This document shows positions 1-10,143 of a stretch of DNA of 64,000 nt, piece by piece (the first letter of the stretch is position 1; the number at the start of each line of letters is the position of its first letter). A program made the translations under genes and the position numbers. The stretch spans positions 78,721-142,720 of the forward strand of contig JAKAVQ010000002.1 in assembly GCA_021817245.1 (NCBI GenBank). Reading direction: 5' to 3'. A model generated the notes under the pieces. That model was not told where the DNA came from and ran no database searches. It saw only the letters and a program-made list of their open reading frames with translations. Source of the stretch: Thermoplasmata archaeon (GTDB lineage Archaea; Thermoplasmatota; Thermoplasmata; Lutacidiplasmatales; UBA184).

Positions 1-462
1 CGGCGTGCCGACCGACCGGCCCACCTCCGCGGCGGTCCGCGAGAGCTCCGGACAGAACGGGTCCGCGAGCGAGACGTGGTAGACCCGTCCGCCGTCGAAG
101 AACGTCGTCGGGCGCTGCTTCGTGAAGTCGACGAACTGGTCGGGGAGGACGAACGTGCCCGGCGCGAGCGCCTCCTTCAGGGACCCGACCGAGCTCACGG
201 TGACGATCGCCTCGGCGCCGAGCGCGCGGAGGGCGTCGACGTTCGCGCGGTAGTTGACCCGATGCGGGGGGATCGTGTGGCCGGGCCCGTGTCGGGGAAG
301 GAACAGCACCCGGACCCCCCCGACCTCGCCTTCCTCGACGGGCCCGCTCGGCGCCCCCCACGGCGTGGCGACCCGGTGGGTACGCGTCGACGGGCCGTCA
401 AAGATCCCCGTCGTGCCCGAGCCGCCGATCACGCCGATCGTGCGGCGGGCCGGGGCGCTCAC
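1..462 (-). CDS. S-methyl-5'-thioadenosine/thioinosine phosphorylase-like (purine nucleoside phosphorylase family), 3' end outside window
   Basis: Reverse translation from a GTG start: VSAPARRTIGVIGGSGTTGIFDGPS...FLPRHGPGHTIPPHRVNYRANVDALRALGAEAIVTVSSVGSLKEALAPGTFVLPDQFVDFTKQRPTTFFDGG..., typical MTAP motifs. Confidence 0.88.
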   Translation of the reverse strand, partial: MSAPARRTIGVIGGSGTTGIFDGPSTRTHRVATPWGAPSGPVEEGEVGGVRVLFLPRHGPGHTIPPHRVNYRANVDALRALGAEAIVTVSSVGSLKEALAPGTFVLPDQFVDFTKQRPTTFFDGGRVYHVSLADPFCPELSRTAAEVGRSVGTP

Positions 463-1115
463 GCCCCTCCTCCCGGCGCGGGCGGGCGGGCCCGGGCGAG
501 GAACCGGGCCATCACGACCTCGCCGCGGGTCCGCTCGAGGAGCGCGCGGGCGGTGTCCTGCTTCGGTTTCAACTGCACGATCGCCCGGGTCGTATCGAAC
601 CGCAAGAGCGCGTGGGTGAGCTCGCCCATCAGCTCGAGGTCGGCTTCGGCGCCGGGAAGGTCGTCGCGGCCGAGGCGGTCGAGGACGAGGCGGCGGACCT
701 CGCCGACGACGTCGCCGAACCCGAGGAGGTACGGCTCGGGCTCGACGCCGAGCTCCGCGGGACCGGGGAGCGGCTGGCCCGCGACGATCGCACCGAGGAG
801 GCTCGCCTCGACGCCCTCCTGGAGCGCGTCGAGCGCGAGCGGCTCGTCGCCCCGCCCCTCGCGACGGAGCCAATCGGCGAGCTCGAAGAGCCCGCGTCGC
901 ACGTCGGCGAGCTCGACGGGAGCGGCGCGCTCGGCGTGGAGCCGGACCATCGTCCCCTGGGCGAGCCGGCGCAGGCGGCGCGCCCGCTGGTAGAGCTCCT
1001 CGCGCCGCAGCTCGCGCTGGCGCAGATGGACCTCGATCGTCGCGAGGACGCCGTCCGACACCCCGCGGCGGGCGGACGGGGTCCCGCTAGCGGAAGAGGG
1101 TGAACCGCTGGTCAT
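459..1115 (-). CDS. Translin-family protein (archaeal COG2178-like)
   Basis: GVLATIEVHLRQRELRREELYQRARRLRRLAQGTMVRLHAERAAPVELADVRRGLFELADWL...EPYLLGFGDVVGEVRRLVLDRL; stop overlaps the start of the downstream MTAP-like gene. Confidence 0.75.
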   Translation of the reverse strand: MTSGSPSSASGTPSARRGVSDGVLATIEVHLRQRELRREELYQRARRLRRLAQGTMVRLHAERAAPVELADVRRGLFELADWLRREGRGDEPLALDALQEGVEASLLGAIVAGQPLPGPAELGVEPEPYLLGFGDVVGEVRRLVLDRLGRDDLPGAEADLELMGELTHALLRFDTTRAIVQLKPKQDTARALLERTRGEVVMARFLARARPPAPGGGA

Positions 1116-1371
1116 CGTCCCCTCCGTCGAGGAGTCCCAGGCGCACGCCCGCGTCGAGCCAGCCGTGCGCGTAGCTCGCCGCGGCGAGCGCGCGGTCGGG
1201 GTCGCCGGACCGCGAAAAGTGCTCGGCGTCCGCGAGGTACGCTCGCGCCATCGCGAGGAAGTCGTCGGACGCCGTTCGCAGGAACGACCGCGTCGGCGGG
1301 GCCGCACGGACCCGTTCGAGCGCCTCCCGGGTGAGGCGGAGGTACTTCTCGAGGAGCGGCTCGTCCGTCAC
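1087..1371 (-). CDS. DUF357-family protein
   Basis: 94 aa; EKYLRLTREALERV...FLAMARAYLADAEHFSRSGDPDRALAAASYAHGWLDAGVRLGLL. Confidence 0.75.
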   Translation of the reverse strand: MTDEPLLEKYLRLTREALERVRAAPPTRSFLRTASDDFLAMARAYLADAEHFSRSGDPDRALAAASYAHGWLDAGVRLGLLDGGDDDQRFTLFR

Positions 1372-1430
1372 GGGCGGCGGCCGTAACGCGGGTCCCGATA
1401 TAATCCATCCAACGCCGTCCCCGCGGCGGC

Positions 1431-2078
1431 CTAGCCCTTCGGGACCTTCTCCCAGTCCTTGAGGAACCGGGCGAGGCCGAGGTCGGTGAGCGGGTGCTGC
1501 ACGAGCTTCTCCATCACCGCGTAGGGCATCGTCGCGATGTCGGCGCCGGCCTTCGCCGCCTCGAGCACGTGGACGGGGTGGCGGACGCTCGCGACCAGGA
1601 CGCGGGTCGGGAACCGGTAGTTGCGGTAGATCACCACGATGTCCCGGATGAGGTCCATGCCGACCTGCCCGTGGTCGTCGAGGCGGCCGATGAACGGGCT
1701 CACGTACGCGGCGCCGACCTTGGCGGCGAGGAGCGCCTGGTTCGCGCTGAAGACGAGCGTCATGTTGACCCGGGTCCCCTCGGTGGCGAGGGTCTTCGTC
1801 GCCCGGAGGCCCGCGGGGGTCATCGGGACCTTGACGTAGATCGCGGGATGGATCTCGCGCAGGCGGCGCCCTTCCTCGACCATCCCGTCCGCGTCGGTGG
1901 CGACCACTTCCGCCGAGACCGACGGGACGCCGATCGCGCAGACCTCCCGCAGGACGTCCTCGAACTTGCGGCCCTCCTTCGCCACGAGGGTCGGGTTCGT
2001 GGTGACCCCGTCAAGGATCCCGGTCGCCCACATCGTTCGGATCTCGGTCACGCTCGCCGTGTCGAGGAACAGCTGCAT
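1431..2078 (-). CDS. tal: Transaldolase / fructose-6-phosphate aldolase family
   Basis: [36 protein letters not shown]...[54 protein letters not shown]. Confidence 0.95.
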   Translation of the reverse strand: MQLFLDTASVTEIRTMWATGILDGVTTNPTLVAKEGRKFEDVLREVCAIGVPSVSAEVVATDADGMVEEGRRLREIHPAIYVKVPMTPAGLRATKTLATEGTRVNMTLVFSANQALLAAKVGAAYVSPFIGRLDDHGQVGMDLIRDIVVIYRNYRFPTRVLVASVRHPVHVLEAAKAGADIATMPYAVMEKLVQHPLTDLGLARFLKDWEKVPKG

Positions 2079-2107
2079 CGTCGTCGACCTCCCGGTACGC
2101 CGCGGCC

Positions 2108-3061
2108 CTACTGAACTTTCCCCCGCGCGCGCAGGAGCTCCCACGCCTCGTCCCGGATCCGTTCGGCGGACATGCCGTAGCGGTCGAGGAGCGCCCACGG
2201 CTCCCCCGACTCGCCGAAGACGTCGGGGACGCCGACCCGGCGCACGGGGACCGGATAGCTCTCCGATGTCGTCGACGCGACGAGCGCGCCGACCCCGGTC
2301 AGGACCGAGTGCTCCTCGAGGACGAGGATCGCGCCGGTCTCGCGGGCGGCCCGCAGGAGAGCCGCCTCGTCGAACGGCTTCACGGAGGCGAAGTCGAGGA
2401 CGCGGACCGACAGCCCGACGCGGGCGAGCTCGTCGGCGACGTCCAGCGCTCGGGCGAGGAGCGCGCCGACGGCGACGATCGTGAGGTCGCTGCCCGACCT
2501 CAGTTCGGGCGCGGTGCCGAGACGGAACGCGCCGTCGGTGACGGTCGGCAGGTTCTCGCGGGTGAGACGCACGTAAGCGGGGCCGTCGCGGTCGGCGACC
2601 GCCCGGACGGCGGCGCGGGTCGTCGGCGCGTCGGCCGGGACGATCACGGTCATCCCGGGGAGGCCCCGCATGAGGCCGATGTCCTCGACGATCTGATGCG
2701 TTCCCCCGTCCCCGCCGACCAGGAGGCCCCCGTGGGTGGCGACGATCTTCACGTTCGCGCGGTTGTAGCCGACCGACTGTCGGACCGCGTTGTACGCTTG
2801 GCCCGCCGCGAAGACCGCGAACGTGCTCGCGAAGACCGTGCGGCCCCCGAGCGCGAGCCCGGCGGCGATCGTCATCATCGTCGGTTCCATCACCCCGACG
2901 TTGAAGAACCGGTCCGGGAACTTCTTGCCGAAGACCACGGTCCGCGTCGATCCCGAGAGGTCGGCGTCGAGCACGACCAGCTTCGGGTCGTTCTCCCCGA
3001 GCTCGACGAGCGTCGCGCCGTAGGCGTCCCGCAGGCTCTCCTTCGGGCGGTCGGCCGTCAC
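2108..3061 (-). CDS. Transketolase, C-terminal subunit
   Basis: [75 protein letters not shown]...; GTG start overlaps the stop of the N-terminal subunit. Confidence 0.93.
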   Translation of the reverse strand: MTADRPKESLRDAYGATLVELGENDPKLVVLDADLSGSTRTVVFGKKFPDRFFNVGVMEPTMMTIAAGLALGGRTVFASTFAVFAAGQAYNAVRQSVGYNRANVKIVATHGGLLVGGDGGTHQIVEDIGLMRGLPGMTVIVPADAPTTRAAVRAVADRDGPAYVRLTRENLPTVTDGAFRLGTAPELRSGSDLTIVAVGALLARALDVADELARVGLSVRVLDFASVKPFDEAALLRAARETGAILVLEEHSVLTGVGALVASTTSESYPVPVRRVGVPDVFGESGEPWALLDRYGMSAERIRDEAWELLRARGKVQ

Positions 3062-3912
3062 GGGGGGGTCCCCTCCGGCGGCACGCCGAGCTCCTCGAGG
3101 GCGCGCGCGGCCTCGGCCTTCGAGGGCGCCTTGCCGTGCCAGGAGTGCTGGCCTTCCATGAACGAGACGCCCTTCCCCTTCACGGTCCGGGCGACGATCG
3201 CCGTCGGGCCGTCGGTCGTGCGGCGCGCCTCGGCGAACGCTCCGAGGATCTGCCGGAAGTCGTGGCCGTCGATCTCGACCGTGTGGTAGCGGAACGCGCG
3301 GAACTTGTCGGCGATCGGCTCGATCCCCATGATCGCCTCGGTCGGACCGTCCGTCTCGAGGCCGTTGCGGTCGAGGATCACGACCAGATTCCCGAGGCGG
3401 TAGTGGCCCCCCGCCATCAGCGCCTCCCACGTCGGGCCGGCCTGGCACTCGCCGTCGCCGAGCACCGCGTACACGCGGTTCGCCCGACCGGCGAGACGGG
3501 CATCGAGTGCCATACCGACCGCCATGCCGATCCCCTGCCCGAGGCAGCCGGTCGACGCCTCGATGCACGGGAGCTTCCTGCGGTCGACGTGCCCCTGAAG
3601 GCGGCTCCCGAGCCGGCGCAGGGTCGCGAGCTCGGACCGCGGGAAGTATCCGCGCAGCGCGAGCGCCGCGTAGAGCGCCGGGGCCGCGTGGCCCTTCGAG
3701 AGGACGAGCCGGTCCCGCTCCGGTCGCGCCGGGTCGGCCGGGTCGATCCGGAGCTCGTGGAAGACGAGCGCGGTCAGGAGGTCGGTGACCGACAGGCTCC
3801 CGCCCGGGTGACCTCCGCCGGCGGCGCACGTCATCCGGATGACCTCCCGCCGGATCTCTCGGGCCGTCGCTTCGAGCGACGCGAGCCGATCGGCGGGAAC
3901 GTCCTCGACCAT
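3058..3912 (-). CDS. Transketolase, N-terminal subunit
   Basis: [62 protein letters not shown]...[15 protein letters not shown]. Confidence 0.93.
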   Translation of the reverse strand: MVEDVPADRLASLEATAREIRREVIRMTCAAGGGHPGGSLSVTDLLTALVFHELRIDPADPARPERDRLVLSKGHAAPALYAALALRGYFPRSELATLRRLGSRLQGHVDRRKLPCIEASTGCLGQGIGMAVGMALDARLAGRANRVYAVLGDGECQAGPTWEALMAGGHYRLGNLVVILDRNGLETDGPTEAIMGIEPIADKFRAFRYHTVEIDGHDFRQILGAFAEARRTTDGPTAIVARTVKGKGVSFMEGQHSWHGKAPSKAEAARALEELGVPPEGTPP

Positions 3913-3937
3913 TCGCGGCGCGGCGAGGAGGGGCGGT

Positions 3938-4855
3938 CTATTTGACTGTTGAGGCGCGGGGTCGCGCGCGTCGGCGTCCGGCGGGGGCCGAACGGTTCGT
4001 CGCGGGCGATTCGAGAAGTCCACGCAGCGTCGCGAGGTCCTCGGCGTAGCGGGCGTAGCCGTGGTCGTCGAGCGGGGTCTCGAGGTACGCGGGGGTCGCG
4101 TCCCAGCGCCGGTCGTTCACGAGGTGGCGGAACCCCTCGAGGCCGATCTCCCCGCGGCCGATGTTCTCGTGGCGGTCGAGGTGGGAACCGAGCGGGGCCT
4201 TCGCGTCGTTGAGGTGGAACGCGCCCACCGCGGCGCGCCCGACCGTCCGGTCGATCCGGTCGACCATCGCGCCGTAGCCCTCCTCCGCGCGGAAGTCGAC
4301 GCCCGACGCGAAGAGGTGGCACGTGTCGAGGGCGACGCCGACGCGGTCCGGTCGGTCGAGCGCCCGCAGCACGGTCGCGAGCTCCTCGAACGAGGAGCCC
4401 AGCGTCGTTCCCTGACCGGCCATGTGCTCGAGAAGGAGGCGGACCGTGCCGTCCGGCCGGGCGTCGATCGCTTCGGTAAGGCTCTCGACGATCGTCGCGA
4501 TCCCCGCGTCCGTGCCGCTCGAGAGGTGGGCGCCGGGGTGGAATATCAGGGCGTCCACGCCGAGGAGCTCCGCCCGCACCATCTCGTCCGCGAACGCCCG
4601 GCGCGAGCGTTCGAGCATCGGGCGCTTCGGGCTCGCGAGGTTCGCGAGGTAGCCGTGGTGGACGGCGGTCGCCCGCAGCCCCTGCGACCGGACCGCCTCG
4701 CGGAACTCCTCGGCGGCGACGGGAGCGATCGCCGGACCGGCCCACATCTGGGGGCTCTTCGAAAAGATCTGGATCGCGTCACAGCCGATCGCCCGCCCGG
4801 AACGGACCGCCTCGGCGAGACCGCCGGCGATCCCGAGGTGAGCGCCGAGGATCAT
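3938..4855 (-). CDS. nfo: Deoxyribonuclease IV (AP endonuclease IV family)
   Basis: MILGAHLGIAGGLAEAVRSGRAIGCDAIQIFSKSPQMW...LIFHPGAHL...LDTCHLFASGVDFR...FHLNDAKAPLGSHLDRHENIGRGEIG. Confidence 0.95.
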   Translation of the reverse strand: MILGAHLGIAGGLAEAVRSGRAIGCDAIQIFSKSPQMWAGPAIAPVAAEEFREAVRSQGLRATAVHHGYLANLASPKRPMLERSRRAFADEMVRAELLGVDALIFHPGAHLSSGTDAGIATIVESLTEAIDARPDGTVRLLLEHMAGQGTTLGSSFEELATVLRALDRPDRVGVALDTCHLFASGVDFRAEEGYGAMVDRIDRTVGRAAVGAFHLNDAKAPLGSHLDRHENIGRGEIGLEGFRHLVNDRRWDATPAYLETPLDDHGYARYAEDLATLRGLLESPATNRSAPAGRRRARPRASTVK

Positions 4856-4924
4856 CGCAGGGCCGTCCCCGCGCGGGAAGTAATTAGCCTATCTGGACGG
4901 CGCCCCGCGTCGTCGGAGGAAGGA

Positions 4925-5047
4925 GGCTGACAGCTTTCCGCGTCTCCCGTAGGCTCGCGCACTTCAGTACTGCGCGGAACGCCGGTGGGCTTAACTGCCG
5001 GGTTCGGAATGAGACCGGGTGTTTCCCCGCCGCTTTGGCCGTCAGCC
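4925..5047 (-). rRNA. 5S ribosomal RNA, stand-alone
   Basis: Reverse strand GGCTGACGGCCAAAGCGGCGGGGAAACACCCGGTCTCATTCCGAACCCGGCAGTTAAGCCCACCGGCG...AGTACTG...GCGAGCC...GCTGTCAGCC; terminal helix GGCTGAC/GTCAGCC and conserved CATTCCGAACCCGG...GTTAAG core. Confidence 0.93.
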
Positions 5048-5259
5048 AAGGGGTCCGACGTTCGGCCCGTATTTAACTCTAGGTCGTCGCCGAAGGCCGC
5101 CCGGCGCGGAGCGTCACCGCTCCGGGGCGCCCGCCGAATCGTCGGCTCCGTCCCGGCTGCGACGCGGCCGGTTCGCGCCCGGCGAGCGCAAACCTTCATC
5201 TCGGTGAGCGGCTGCCCAGTCGGCCGCGTCGGCCCCCGCCGGACGCCGGCGCGGAAGCG

Positions 5260-7692
5260 ATGGCATCGGACCCCTCTTCGGTACCGCAGATCGCCGAGTA
5301 CCGTCTGAAGCTCGACGTCGACTTCGTCGGTCTTGCGTGGACGGGCACCGTCGAGTTCGACCTCCCGGCCGGTGCGAGCGACCTGGTGCTCGACTCCGAC
5401 GGTCTCGAAGTGACCGCGGTTCGGCGGAACGGCGGGACGGCGCCGTTCCTCGTGCGGAGCGACGCGCACGAGCTCGTGCTGTCGGGCCCGCACCCCGCGC
5501 CGGGAACGATCGCCATCGACTTCTCGGGTCGGGCGGCGGAGGACGCCCTCATCGGGCTCTACCGGTCCCGCAACGGGTCCGCGCAGGTCCTCACCTCCCA
5601 GTGCGAGCCCGTCGGGGCACGGAAGATATTCCCCTGTCTCGACCGACCCGACCGCAAGGCCCGGATCCGGTTGACGGTTTCGGTCGACGCGGGCCTCGAG
5701 GTCGTCACGAACACGTCGGCCGAGGCCGTGACCGAAGGAGACGCGCGACGAGTCTGGACGTTCCCGGCGACCCCACCGATGGCGACGTACCTGTTCTACC
5801 TCGGTATCGGTCGCTTCGGACACTGGGAGGACCGCTCGGGACGGGTCCCGGTCCGGGTGTTCACGCCGGTCGGCCGCGATGCGGCCGGAGAGTTCGGGGC
5901 GAAAGCGGGATCCCAGATCCTCGCCGGCTACGAGCGGTACTACGGGATCCCCTACCCGCTTCCGAAGCTCGACCTGGTCGCGGTCGCCGAGCACGCGTTC
6001 GGGGCGATGGAGAACTGGGGGGCGATCAGCTTCAACGAGATCCGGCTCCTGATCGACCCGACCTCGGCGTCGTTCCAGCGTCGGGACGTCTTCGAGACGA
6101 TCTCGCACGAGATCGCGCACCAGTGGTTCGGGAACCTCGTCACGATGCGCTGGTGGGACGACGTCTGGCTCAACGAGAGCTTCGCGTCGTTCCTCGAGAC
6201 GAAGATCACCGACCAGATCGACCCCTCGCTCGACGCCCCGACGGACTTCGTCCTGCGCACCGCCGGGATGGCCGCGGCCCTCGACGGCGACTCCTTGGCC
6301 GTCACCCACGCGGTGCGCGCGAAGGTCGCTCGGCCCGAGGAGATCAGCCAGGTCTTCGACGAGATCAGCTACGGCAAGGGCTCGAGCGTACTGCGCATGC
6401 TCGAGGCGTACCTCGGGGACGAGACGTTCCGTCGGGGGGTCGGGGAGTACCTCGAGCGGTTCCGTTACGGGAACGCCCGCACCGAGGACCTCTGGGCCGC
6501 CCTCGAACGCGCGGCCGGGGCCCCCGTCTCGCCGATCGTGGGACCCTGGATCGACCGACCGGGACTCCCGGTCGTGCGCGCCCGTCTCGGACCCTCGGGC
6601 CTTGAGCTCGCGCAAGAGCGGTTCACCTACGCCGGGGCCGTCGAGGAACCCCCGTGGCCGATCCCGATGACGATCGAGCGCGACGGTCGACGCGACCGAC
6701 TCCTCTTCGACAGCCGGACGCGGACCCTGCCGTGCCCCCCGGGGGCGACGGTCCACCTTAACCCGGGCGCCGTCGGGTTCTACCGGACCCTCTACGAGGC
6801 CGACCTCTACGACCGCCTCCTGTCGGCGCTCCCCTTCCGGCCCCCGTCCGACCGGTGGATCGTCCTCAACGACCTCGCCGCGTTCGTCCTCTGCGGACTG
6901 GCGGACTGGCCGACCTACGCCCGGGCCGTGCGCGCCCTCGGCACCACCTCCGACCGTCTGGTCGTCGAGGAGATCGTCGGCTCGCTCTCGGGCTGGGCCC
7001 TCGCCTTCCCCTCGGTCGCCGCCGTGCAGGAGCTCGCGCGGACGTACCTGGCCGAGCTGGTCGAGCGGGTCGGGCTCGACCGGACCCCGGCCGAGTCGCC
7101 GACGACCGGGATCCTGCGCGAACGCGCCACCTACGCCCGCGCCCGGGTCGACGCCGGGTTCGCCCGCGATCTCTCCGAACGGTTCGTCGGCTGGCCGCGG
7201 CTCGACCCCGACCTTCGGTCGGCCGTCGCGATCGCCCGCTCGCGGACCGAGGGGGAGGTCGGTCGACGCGAGATCCTCCGCGCGCTCGACGCGCGCCCCC
7301 CCGAGGCCGACGCGCTGCAGCTCGAGCGCGCCCTCGCCTGGAGCGGCGAGCCGGCGCTCGTCGCCGAAACGCTCTCCTCCTCCCTTTCGAGGGGGTTCAA
7401 TCGCGGCCACATCACCTCGGTCGTGATCCAGGCGGCCGCCAACCCGGTCGGGCGTCCGCTCGTCCTCCCCTGGCTCGAGGAGCACCTGCCCGAACTCGCC
7501 GCGACGTTCCGCGGCTCGGGATTCCTCCCGCTCCTCCTCGAACACTCGCTCCCGCTCGCGGGCCTCGGCCGGGTCGACGAAGTGCGCCGCTTCTTCGCCG
7601 GCCACCCGTACCCCGAGGGCACGCGCGGTGTCGCGAAAGGACTCGAACACCTCGAACGGCTCGAGGCGCTCGGCCGGCGCCTCGCGCGGTAG
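5260..7692 (+). CDS. M1-family aminopeptidase (tricorn-interacting factor F2/F3-like)
   Basis: GAMENWGAISFNEIRLL and zinc motif HEIAHQWFGNLVTMRWWDDVWLNESFASF; 810 aa. Confidence 0.95.
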   Translation: MASDPSSVPQIAEYRLKLDVDFVGLAWTGTVEFDLPAGASDLVLDSDGLEVTAVRRNGGTAPFLVRSDAHELVLSGPHPAPGTIAIDFSGRAAEDALIGLYRSRNGSAQVLTSQCEPVGARKIFPCLDRPDRKARIRLTVSVDAGLEVVTNTSAEAVTEGDARRVWTFPATPPMATYLFYLGIGRFGHWEDRSGRVPVRVFTPVGRDAAGEFGAKAGSQILAGYERYYGIPYPLPKLDLVAVAEHAFGAMENWGAISFNEIRLLIDPTSASFQRRDVFETISHEIAHQWFGNLVTMRWWDDVWLNESFASFLETKITDQIDPSLDAPTDFVLRTAGMAAALDGDSLAVTHAVRAKVARPEEISQVFDEISYGKGSSVLRMLEAYLGDETFRRGVGEYLERFRYGNARTEDLWAALERAAGAPVSPIVGPWIDRPGLPVVRARLGPSGLELAQERFTYAGAVEEPPWPIPMTIERDGRRDRLLFDSRTRTLPCPPGATVHLNPGAVGFYRTLYEADLYDRLLSALPFRPPSDRWIVLNDLAAFVLCGLADWPTYARAVRALGTTSDRLVVEEIVGSLSGWALAFPSVAAVQELARTYLAELVERVGLDRTPAESPTTGILRERATYARARVDAGFARDLSERFVGWPRLDPDLRSAVAIARSRTEGEVGRREILRALDARPPEADALQLERALAWSGEPALVAETLSSSLSRGFNRGHITSVVIQAAANPVGRPLVLPWLEEHLPELAATFRGSGFLPLLLEHSLPLAGLGRVDEVRRFFAGHPYPEGTRGVAKGLEHLERLEALGRRLAR

Positions 7693-8187
7693 CTAACGGC
7701 GGCGCCGCGGTCGGGGAGCGGCGGGCTCCTCCGACCAGATGTACCAGGTCCCCCGCGCCTGGCTCAACCGCCGACCCCCCGCGTCGAAGAGGTTGCCCTC
7801 GGCGAAGGCGATGTGGCGCCCGCGTCGCAGGACCTCGCCGCGGGCGCTCAGGACGTCCCCCTCCCGCGCCGCCCGCAGGAACTCGACATAGAGCGAGGTC
7901 GTCGCGGTCGTCTCCCCCTCCCCGAGGAGCGACACCACCGCCGCCCCCATCGCCGTGTCGAGGATCGTCGCGTAGACCCCGCCGTGGACGACTTCGTTGA
8001 TGTTGAGGTGCCGGGGCTCGACCCGGCCGGTGACGGTGCAGCTCCCGCGGCCGCTGTGCGCCTCGTCGATGCGGAAGCCGACCTCGGTGTGAAAGCCGCC
8101 CCGGCGCGCCGCGCGCAAGAGGTCGGGCAGCGGGCGGACCGGGCGCGGCTCGGGGAGGAGCTCCCGCCGCGGCACGGCCGGCCCCAT
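7693..8187 (-). CDS. PaaI-type hotdog-fold thioesterase
   Basis: LNINEVVHGGVYATILDTAMGAAVVSLLGEGETTATTSLYVEFLRAAREGD...GRHIAFAEGNLFDAGGRRLSQARGTW. Confidence 0.85.
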   Translation of the reverse strand: MGPAVPRRELLPEPRPVRPLPDLLRAARRGGFHTEVGFRIDEAHSGRGSCTVTGRVEPRHLNINEVVHGGVYATILDTAMGAAVVSLLGEGETTATTSLYVEFLRAAREGDVLSARGEVLRRGRHIAFAEGNLFDAGGRRLSQARGTWYIWSEEPAAPRPRRRR

Positions 8188-8235
8188 CGGTCGTCGCGGA
8201 TAAGTACTGCGCGACCCCGTCCGTCCCCGGGCCGG

Positions 8236-9246
8236 ATGCGCGCGTTCTCCTCCCGCGGTGCGACGTACGAGGCCCCGCCGAACATCGCCCTCGTGAAGTA
8301 CTGGGGGGTCCGGGACCCGGAGCGCGCGCTCCCGTACAACTCCTCGCTCTCCGTCACGCTCGAACGCCTGCGCTCGCGCACGACGGTCCGCTTCGACCCC
8401 GACCGCGGGACGGACCGTGTCGTCCTGAACGGCGCCGAGGCGACCGGCCCTCCCCGGGAGGCGGTCGTCCGCTTCCTCGACCGGGTCCGCGCCGCCGCTT
8501 CGGTCCCGCTCGCCGCCGACGTGCGCTCGTCGAACAACTTCCCGACCGCGAGCGGCCTCGCGTCGAGCGCGAGCGGCTTTGCGGCGCTCGCCGGCGCGGC
8601 CACGATCGCCGCGGGCCTCGAGCTCTCGCCCCGCGCGCTCTCCCGCCTCGCGCGGCTCGGCTCGGGAAGCGCGTCCCGGTCGATCTTCGGCGGGTTCGTC
8701 GAGTGGCGGGCCGGGACCCGGGCGGACGGGAGCGACTGCTACGCGCGGCCCCTCTTCGGCCCGGACCACTGGCCCGAGCTCGTCGACCTCGTCCTCCTGG
8801 TCGAGGGGGCGCCGGTGAAATCGGTCCGCTCCGCGGAGGCGATGCAGCGCACGGTCCGCACGAGCCCCGCGTACCGCCGGCGCCTCGAGGAGGTCACCGG
8901 GCGCCTTCGGGCGGTCCGCGCGGCGATCTCGGCGCGCGACCCCGATCGGCTCTTCCCGGTGGTGATGGACGAGTGCGACAGCTTCCGGGAGGTCTGCGAG
9001 ACGACCCGGCCGCCCCTGGACTACTTGACCGCGACGTCGCGCGCGATCCTCGCGGAGGTCCGCTCGCTGAACCGGGCCGAGGGGCGCGCGGTCGCCGGCT
9101 ACACGCACGACGCGGGCGCCCACGTGCACGTCTTCACCCTCGCGCCGGACGCACGGCGGGTGCGCGGGCGCCTGGCCCGCCTACCGGGGGTACGACGGAC
9201 GCTCCTGCTGCGTCCGGGCCCCGGCGCCCGGACGGTCGACGCGTAG
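8236..9246 (+). CDS. Diphosphomevalonate decarboxylase family (MVD or archaeal phospho/bisphosphomevalonate decarboxylase)
   Basis: ATYEAPPNIALVKYWGVRDPERALPYNSSLSVTL...SSNNFPTASGLASSASGFAALAGAA...GSGSASRSIFGGFVEW. Confidence 0.9.
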   Translation: MRAFSSRGATYEAPPNIALVKYWGVRDPERALPYNSSLSVTLERLRSRTTVRFDPDRGTDRVVLNGAEATGPPREAVVRFLDRVRAAASVPLAADVRSSNNFPTASGLASSASGFAALAGAATIAAGLELSPRALSRLARLGSGSASRSIFGGFVEWRAGTRADGSDCYARPLFGPDHWPELVDLVLLVEGAPVKSVRSAEAMQRTVRTSPAYRRRLEEVTGRLRAVRAAISARDPDRLFPVVMDECDSFREVCETTRPPLDYLTATSRAILAEVRSLNRAEGRAVAGYTHDAGAHVHVFTLAPDARRVRGRLARLPGVRRTLLLRPGPGARTVDA

Positions 9247-9292
9247 GACGGAGCGCGGTCGTCGTCGGGAGCGCCCGCGGACGACCCGGGGG

Positions 9293-10123
9293 CTAAAGGA
9301 CCCTCCGGTCGAACTCGGGCGGCGGCAGCTCGAGGCCAAGGCTCGCGACGAGCTTCGTGACCTCGGCGATGTACCGGTCGCGCGCTTCCTCGTTCGTCCA
9401 GCGCTTCAACCCCCAGGCGATCGCCCGGCGGCTCGTCTCCGACTGGGAGTGGCCGAACATGTCGAGGGCGCGAGGATACCACTTCCTCACCGACGCCTGC
9501 GCCTCGTCCCGGTCGCCGAGGTACCGGGGGCCGTCCTGGACCATCCGGCGGAGGACGCTCGCGCCGAAGTTGAGGTGGAGCTGCTCCTCGCTCAGCATGA
9601 GGGGCATCGCCCGGGCGAGCGGGCCGTAGGAGCACTCCTGGAACGCCCGGAGCTGGTAGACGCCGACCCGGTCGACGAAGCAGGTGAACGCGCCGACGTC
9701 GCTCCAACGGTCGAACGGCAGGTTGAACGCGTCGAGCTTGTGCTCGCCCTCGCGCTTCGTCAGAAGCTCGTCGATGTACCGCTGCCCCTCCTCGCCGAAG
9801 TCGCGGAGGATCCGGCACGCCTGCAGGCCGTGGCGCGCCTCGTCGGCGATGATCCGCGACTCGATCCACCGGTCCTCGAGCGTCGGGGCCCGGTCGAGCC
9901 AGGGGCGGTGCTGCTGGATCGACGCGAACTCGGTGTCCGCCTGGACGACCATCAGCTTGACGATCAGCCGGCGCATGTCGGCCGGCAGCTCCTCGGCCGT
10001 CTCGTACTTGCGCACGCCGGCGTTCTCCCCCCAGAGGATCTCGCGGACCGGCTCGACGGTCCCGCCGTCCTTGAGGCTCCTCGCGGTCGGGGCGGGTCGC
10101 GGTCGGTCGTCCGGGTCCGGCAT
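9293..10123 (-). CDS. PaaA/BoxB-like di-iron oxygenase (phenylacetyl-/benzoyl-CoA epoxidase subunit-like)
   Basis: Ferritin-like di-iron ligands: ADTEFAS, DEARH (ExxH), QLRAFQE, SEEQLH (ExxH); PaaA/BoxB-like layout. Confidence 0.7.
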   Translation of the reverse strand: MPDPDDRPRPAPTARSLKDGGTVEPVREILWGENAGVRKYETAEELPADMRRLIVKLMVVQADTEFASIQQHRPWLDRAPTLEDRWIESRIIADEARHGLQACRILRDFGEEGQRYIDELLTKREGEHKLDAFNLPFDRWSDVGAFTCFVDRVGVYQLRAFQECSYGPLARAMPLMLSEEQLHLNFGASVLRRMVQDGPRYLGDRDEAQASVRKWYPRALDMFGHSQSETSRRAIAWGLKRWTNEEARDRYIAEVTKLVASLGLELPPPEFDRRVL

Positions 10124-10143
10124 GCGACGCGGGTCCTAGAACC

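Noticed and set aside
4852-7650. 932-aa minus-strand ORF opposite the M1 aminopeptidase
   Set aside because: Mirror ORF from high GC3; low-complexity Arg/Glu/Pro/Gly composition, covers the 5S rRNA, no domain.
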